Below, piece after piece: positions 62,214 through 64,000 of a DNA stretch of 64,000 nt. The translations under genes were made by a program, and so were the position numbers. Position 1 is the stretch's first letter, and each line of letters begins with the position of its first letter. Below the pieces are notes generated by a model. The model saw only the letters and a list, made by a program, of their open reading frames with translations, had not been told where the DNA came from and ran no database searches. This DNA is from Burkholderiaceae bacterium (lineage in GTDB: Bacteria > Pseudomonadota > Gammaproteobacteria > Burkholderiales > Burkholderiaceae_C), in assembly GCA_023954035.1 (NCBI GenBank), contig JAMLIT010000002.1, positions 62,001 to 126,000 of the forward strand, in the 5' to 3' direction.

Positions 62214-63138
62214 GACTGCAGATTTGCAGGCCGCTGCGCCTGCGTCCATCGACGCGCTGGCCCAGGCGCTGCAAGCCGAGGGCTATTTCGCCGACCGGCG
62301 TCTTGCCACGGCGGCGTGGCTGGCGCTCAAGCTCCAGCGCCCGCTGTTGCTCGAAGGCGAGCCCGGTGTCGGCAAGACGGCGCTGGCCCAGGCCCTTGCG
62401 CGCGCGCTGGGGCGGCCCTTGATCCGCCTCCAATGCTACGACGGCCTGGAGCAGCGCGAAGCCCTGTACGAGTGGAACTACAGCGCGCAACTGCTCCATA
62501 TGCGTGCTGCCGAATCCCAGGGCAGGCAGGAGGTCGACCACATCGAACGCGAGATTTACCAGGAGCGCTACCTCGTCAGCAGGCCGCTCTTGCAGGCCCT
62601 GCGCACACCGGCGCCCGGCGCACTGCTGTTGGTCGACGAAATCGACCGTGCGGACGAGCCGTTTGAGGCCTTTCTGCTCGAATATCTGGGGGAGTACCAG
62701 GTCAGCATCCCTGAACTCGGCACGGTACGCGCTGCCGCACCCCCAGTCACGCTGCTCACCAGCAACCGTACGCGCGACCTGCACGACGCCGTCAAGCGCC
62801 GCTGCCTGTACCACTGGCTGGACTACCCGGACCGCGAGCGCGAGTTGGCCATCGTCCGCGCCCAGGTGCCAGGTGCCAGCAGCGCCCTGTCCGAGCAGGT
62901 TGCCGATTTCGTTGCGCGCCTGCGCAGCCAGCCCTTTGCCAACGCCTTCCAGCGCGCCCCCGGCATCGCCGAAGCGGTGGAATGGGCCAAGGCGCTGGTG
63001 GCGCTCGACACCCTGGTGGTGGACCCGGAAGTGGTGCAAGACACCGCCGGCATCCTGTTCAAGCAGCGTGAGGACGTCGCTGCGCTGACGCAGGACATGG
63101 CCGCGCAGCTATTGGCTGCGCCAGAGTCGGGCAGCTGA
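62212..63138 (+). CDS. coxD: MoxR-family AAA+ ATPase (CoxD-like)
   Basis: A 308-residue AAA+ ATPase. Walker A is EGEPGVGKTALAQALA near residue 48, Walker B GALLLVDEIDRADEP near 140, and sensor 1 TLLTSNRTRDL near 185. CoxD helps mature the active site of CO dehydrogenase (sulfur and copper insertion in form I enzymes). Here, with a form II partner that lacks copper, it would act with the VWA protein CoxE on sulfuration or folding. It is translated just ahead of coxE (one base between stop and GTG). Confidence 0.9.
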   Translation: MTADLQAAAPASIDALAQALQAEGYFADRRLATAAWLALKLQRPLLLEGEPGVGKTALAQALARALGRPLIRLQCYDGLEQREALYEWNYSAQLLHMRAAESQGRQEVDHIEREIYQERYLVSRPLLQALRTPAPGALLLVDEIDRADEPFEAFLLEYLGEYQVSIPELGTVRAAAPPVTLLTSNRTRDLHDAVKRRCLYHWLDYPDRERELAIVRAQVPGASSALSEQVADFVARLRSQPFANAFQRAPGIAEAVEWAKALVALDTLVVDPEVVQDTAGILFKQREDVAALTQDMAAQLLAAPESGS

Positions 63139-63139
63139 C

Positions 63140-64000
63140 GTGCCACCGCTTTACCCAGAGTCAGCCACGGATTTGCCGCCGGGCGCGCTTCCGAAGGCGA
63201 ATCCCGCCCCCTCGGGGGGCAGCGAACCACGCGCAGCGGGGAGCGTGGGGGCCACGGATTTGCCGCCGGGCGCGCTTCCGAAGGCGAATCGCGCCCCCTC
63301 GGGAGGCAGCGAACCACGCGCGGCGGGGAGCGTGGGGGCCACGGATTTGCCGCCGGGCGCGCTTCCGAAGGCCAATCCCGCCCCCTCGGGGGGCAGCGAA
63401 CCACGCGCGGCGGGGAGCGTGGGGGCCACGGATTTGCCGCCGGGCCGCCCCAAGGCGAATCGCGCCCCCTCGGGGGGCAGCGAACCACGCGCAGCGGGGA
63501 GCGTGGGGGCCACGGATTTGCCGCCGGGCCGCCCCAAGGCGAATCCCGCCCCCTCGGGGGGCAGCGAACCACGCGCAGCGGGGAGCGTGGGGGCCACATA
63601 CCTCAGCCAGTTGGGCGACGCGCGGCGTGGCAAGTTCGCTGACAACCTCGTAGGCTTCTGCCGTGCGCTGCGCCGCGCCGGCCTGCCCGTGGACGCCGCC
63701 CGCATGGCGCTGGCCCAAGAAGCGGCCATGCTCGTCGGACTGGCGCGCGCCGACCTATGTGCCGCGCTGGAAGCCGTTCTCGTCGCACGTGAGCAAGACC
63801 TGCTCGTGTTTCGCGAACTTTTTTCCGCCTATTTCCGCGACCCCAAGGTCGCGCAAAAGCTGCTGGCGCAAATGCTGCCCAGCGCCGAGAGCCGGGCCGA
63901 GCCTGCCCCACGCCGCCCGCGCGTGGCCGAGGCCCTGGCGCCCATGCGTGCTGCGCGGGCGTCCGCCAAGCCGCAAGAGGACAAAGTCGATTTCGACGCC
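63140..64000 (+). CDS. coxE: VWA-domain protein CoxE-like, with N-terminal tandem repeats (3' truncated)
   Basis: The partner of MoxR ATPases, with a VWA domain expected beyond the window. The frame is open from GTG 63140 to the right edge. Residues 1-8 lead into five tandem 28-29-residue units of the type TDLPPGALPKANPAPSGG followed by SEPRAAGSVGA. The recognisable CoxE part then starts at TYLSQLGDARRGKFADNLVG and continues FCRALRRAGLPVDAARMALA. If the repeats are not translated, the last in-frame GTG at 63587 is the start, but its ribosome-site spacing is poor. Repeat units are all multiples of three, with no stops. Confidence 0.75.
   Translation, partial: MPPLYPESATDLPPGALPKANPAPSGGSEPRAAGSVGATDLPPGALPKANRAPSGGSEPRAAGSVGATDLPPGALPKANPAPSGGSEPRAAGSVGATDLPPGRPKANRAPSGGSEPRAAGSVGATDLPPGRPKANPAPSGGSEPRAAGSVGATYLSQLGDARRGKFADNLVGFCRALRRAGLPVDAARMALAQEAAMLVGLARADLCAALEAVLVAREQDLLVFRELFSAYFRDPKVAQKLLAQMLPSAESRAEPAPRRPRVAEALAPMRAARASAKPQEDKVDFDA
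63164..63592 (+). repeat. Five tandem 84-87-base repeats, in frame with coxE
   Basis: Units start at 63164, 63251, 63338 (87 bases each), 63425 and 63509 (84 bases each; three bases lost in the same place). Each has CCCCCTCGGGGGGCAGCGAA and ACGCGCAGCGGGGAGCGTGG or close variants, a palindromic element also known between genes in this family. Confidence 0.95.

Noticed and set aside
63164..63592. CRISPR-like array
   Set aside because: Units are directly contiguous and nearly identical over their whole length, with no unique spacers.
63151..63729. Long open frames on the minus strand through the tandem repeat region
   Set aside because: The repeat unit is GC-rich with a length that is a multiple of three, so several frames stay open by composition. 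The plus frame joins the recognisable CoxE domain; the minus frames show no family.

Overview
The window is high-GC, gene-dense chromosomal DNA. It most likely comes from a member of the Comamonadaceae (Burkholderiales, Betaproteobacteria). The reasons are the family-typical gene order (rnm–yciO–M50 protease–trpS, xseB–ispA–dxs, a lolC/lolD pair), the many TRAP and DMT transporters, and a roughly 65-bp dispersed repeat with a TAGCGCTTA core that I recall from genomes of this family. The assignment is by eye, not by search. I found no rRNA, tRNA, CRISPR array or insertion sequence. No gene-free stretch exceeds 300 bases.

Layout. 1-10.6 kb: housekeeping genes (trpS, M50 protease, YciO-like protein, rnm), a chemoreceptor, recJ with an unknown partner, and the lipoprotein-release genes lolC/lolD. 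10.6-21.5 kb: a remnant of an SMR efflux gene, a thioredoxin, tatD, a spermidine-synthase-like protein, a GspE/PilB ATPase, a trehalase, a DUF3422 protein, a DMT transporter, an M48 protease/SH3 pair and an SDR. 21.5-33.7 kb: a periplasmic binding protein coupled to a GGDEF-EAL protein, uppP, a MipA-like porin, a sulfurtransferase, a DMT transporter, a Rieske oxygenase and xseB-ispA-dxs. 33.9-38.9 kb: two tandem Tat-type TRAP binding proteins facing their dctMQ permease genes.

39-45.3 kb is a molybdenum/tungsten uptake block: an HTH-PBP regulator, tupBCA, and a convergent modABC operon. 45.3-55.2 kb is a mostly leftward run: a His-rich DMT transporter, a PepSY protein, a histidine kinase and response regulator, two COG4705 membrane proteins, and a cassette (YdjC deacetylase, GtrA flippase, ArnT-like and ArnC-like glycosyltransferases, PAP2 phosphatase) that resembles lipid A hexosamine-modification loci. 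55.3-64 kb has a ModE-like regulator, coxG, a GAF-Fis regulator and a form II CO-dehydrogenase-like operon coxS-L-M-D-E, cut by the right edge.

The strongest themes are these. (1) A molybdenum economy: uptake, ModE and a Mo-hydroxylase operon lie within 25 kb, and the modA and coxS upstream regions share a near-identical 18-base AT-rich element. (2) Dispersed repeats have been absorbed into proteins: an internal segment of the SDR, the TupA signal peptide, the LolD and DMT N-termini, and the recJ start. A different GC-rich repeat is expanded five times, in frame, at the N-terminus of CoxE. (3) There is a candidate lipid A modification island beside a PmrAB/QseBC-like two-component system.
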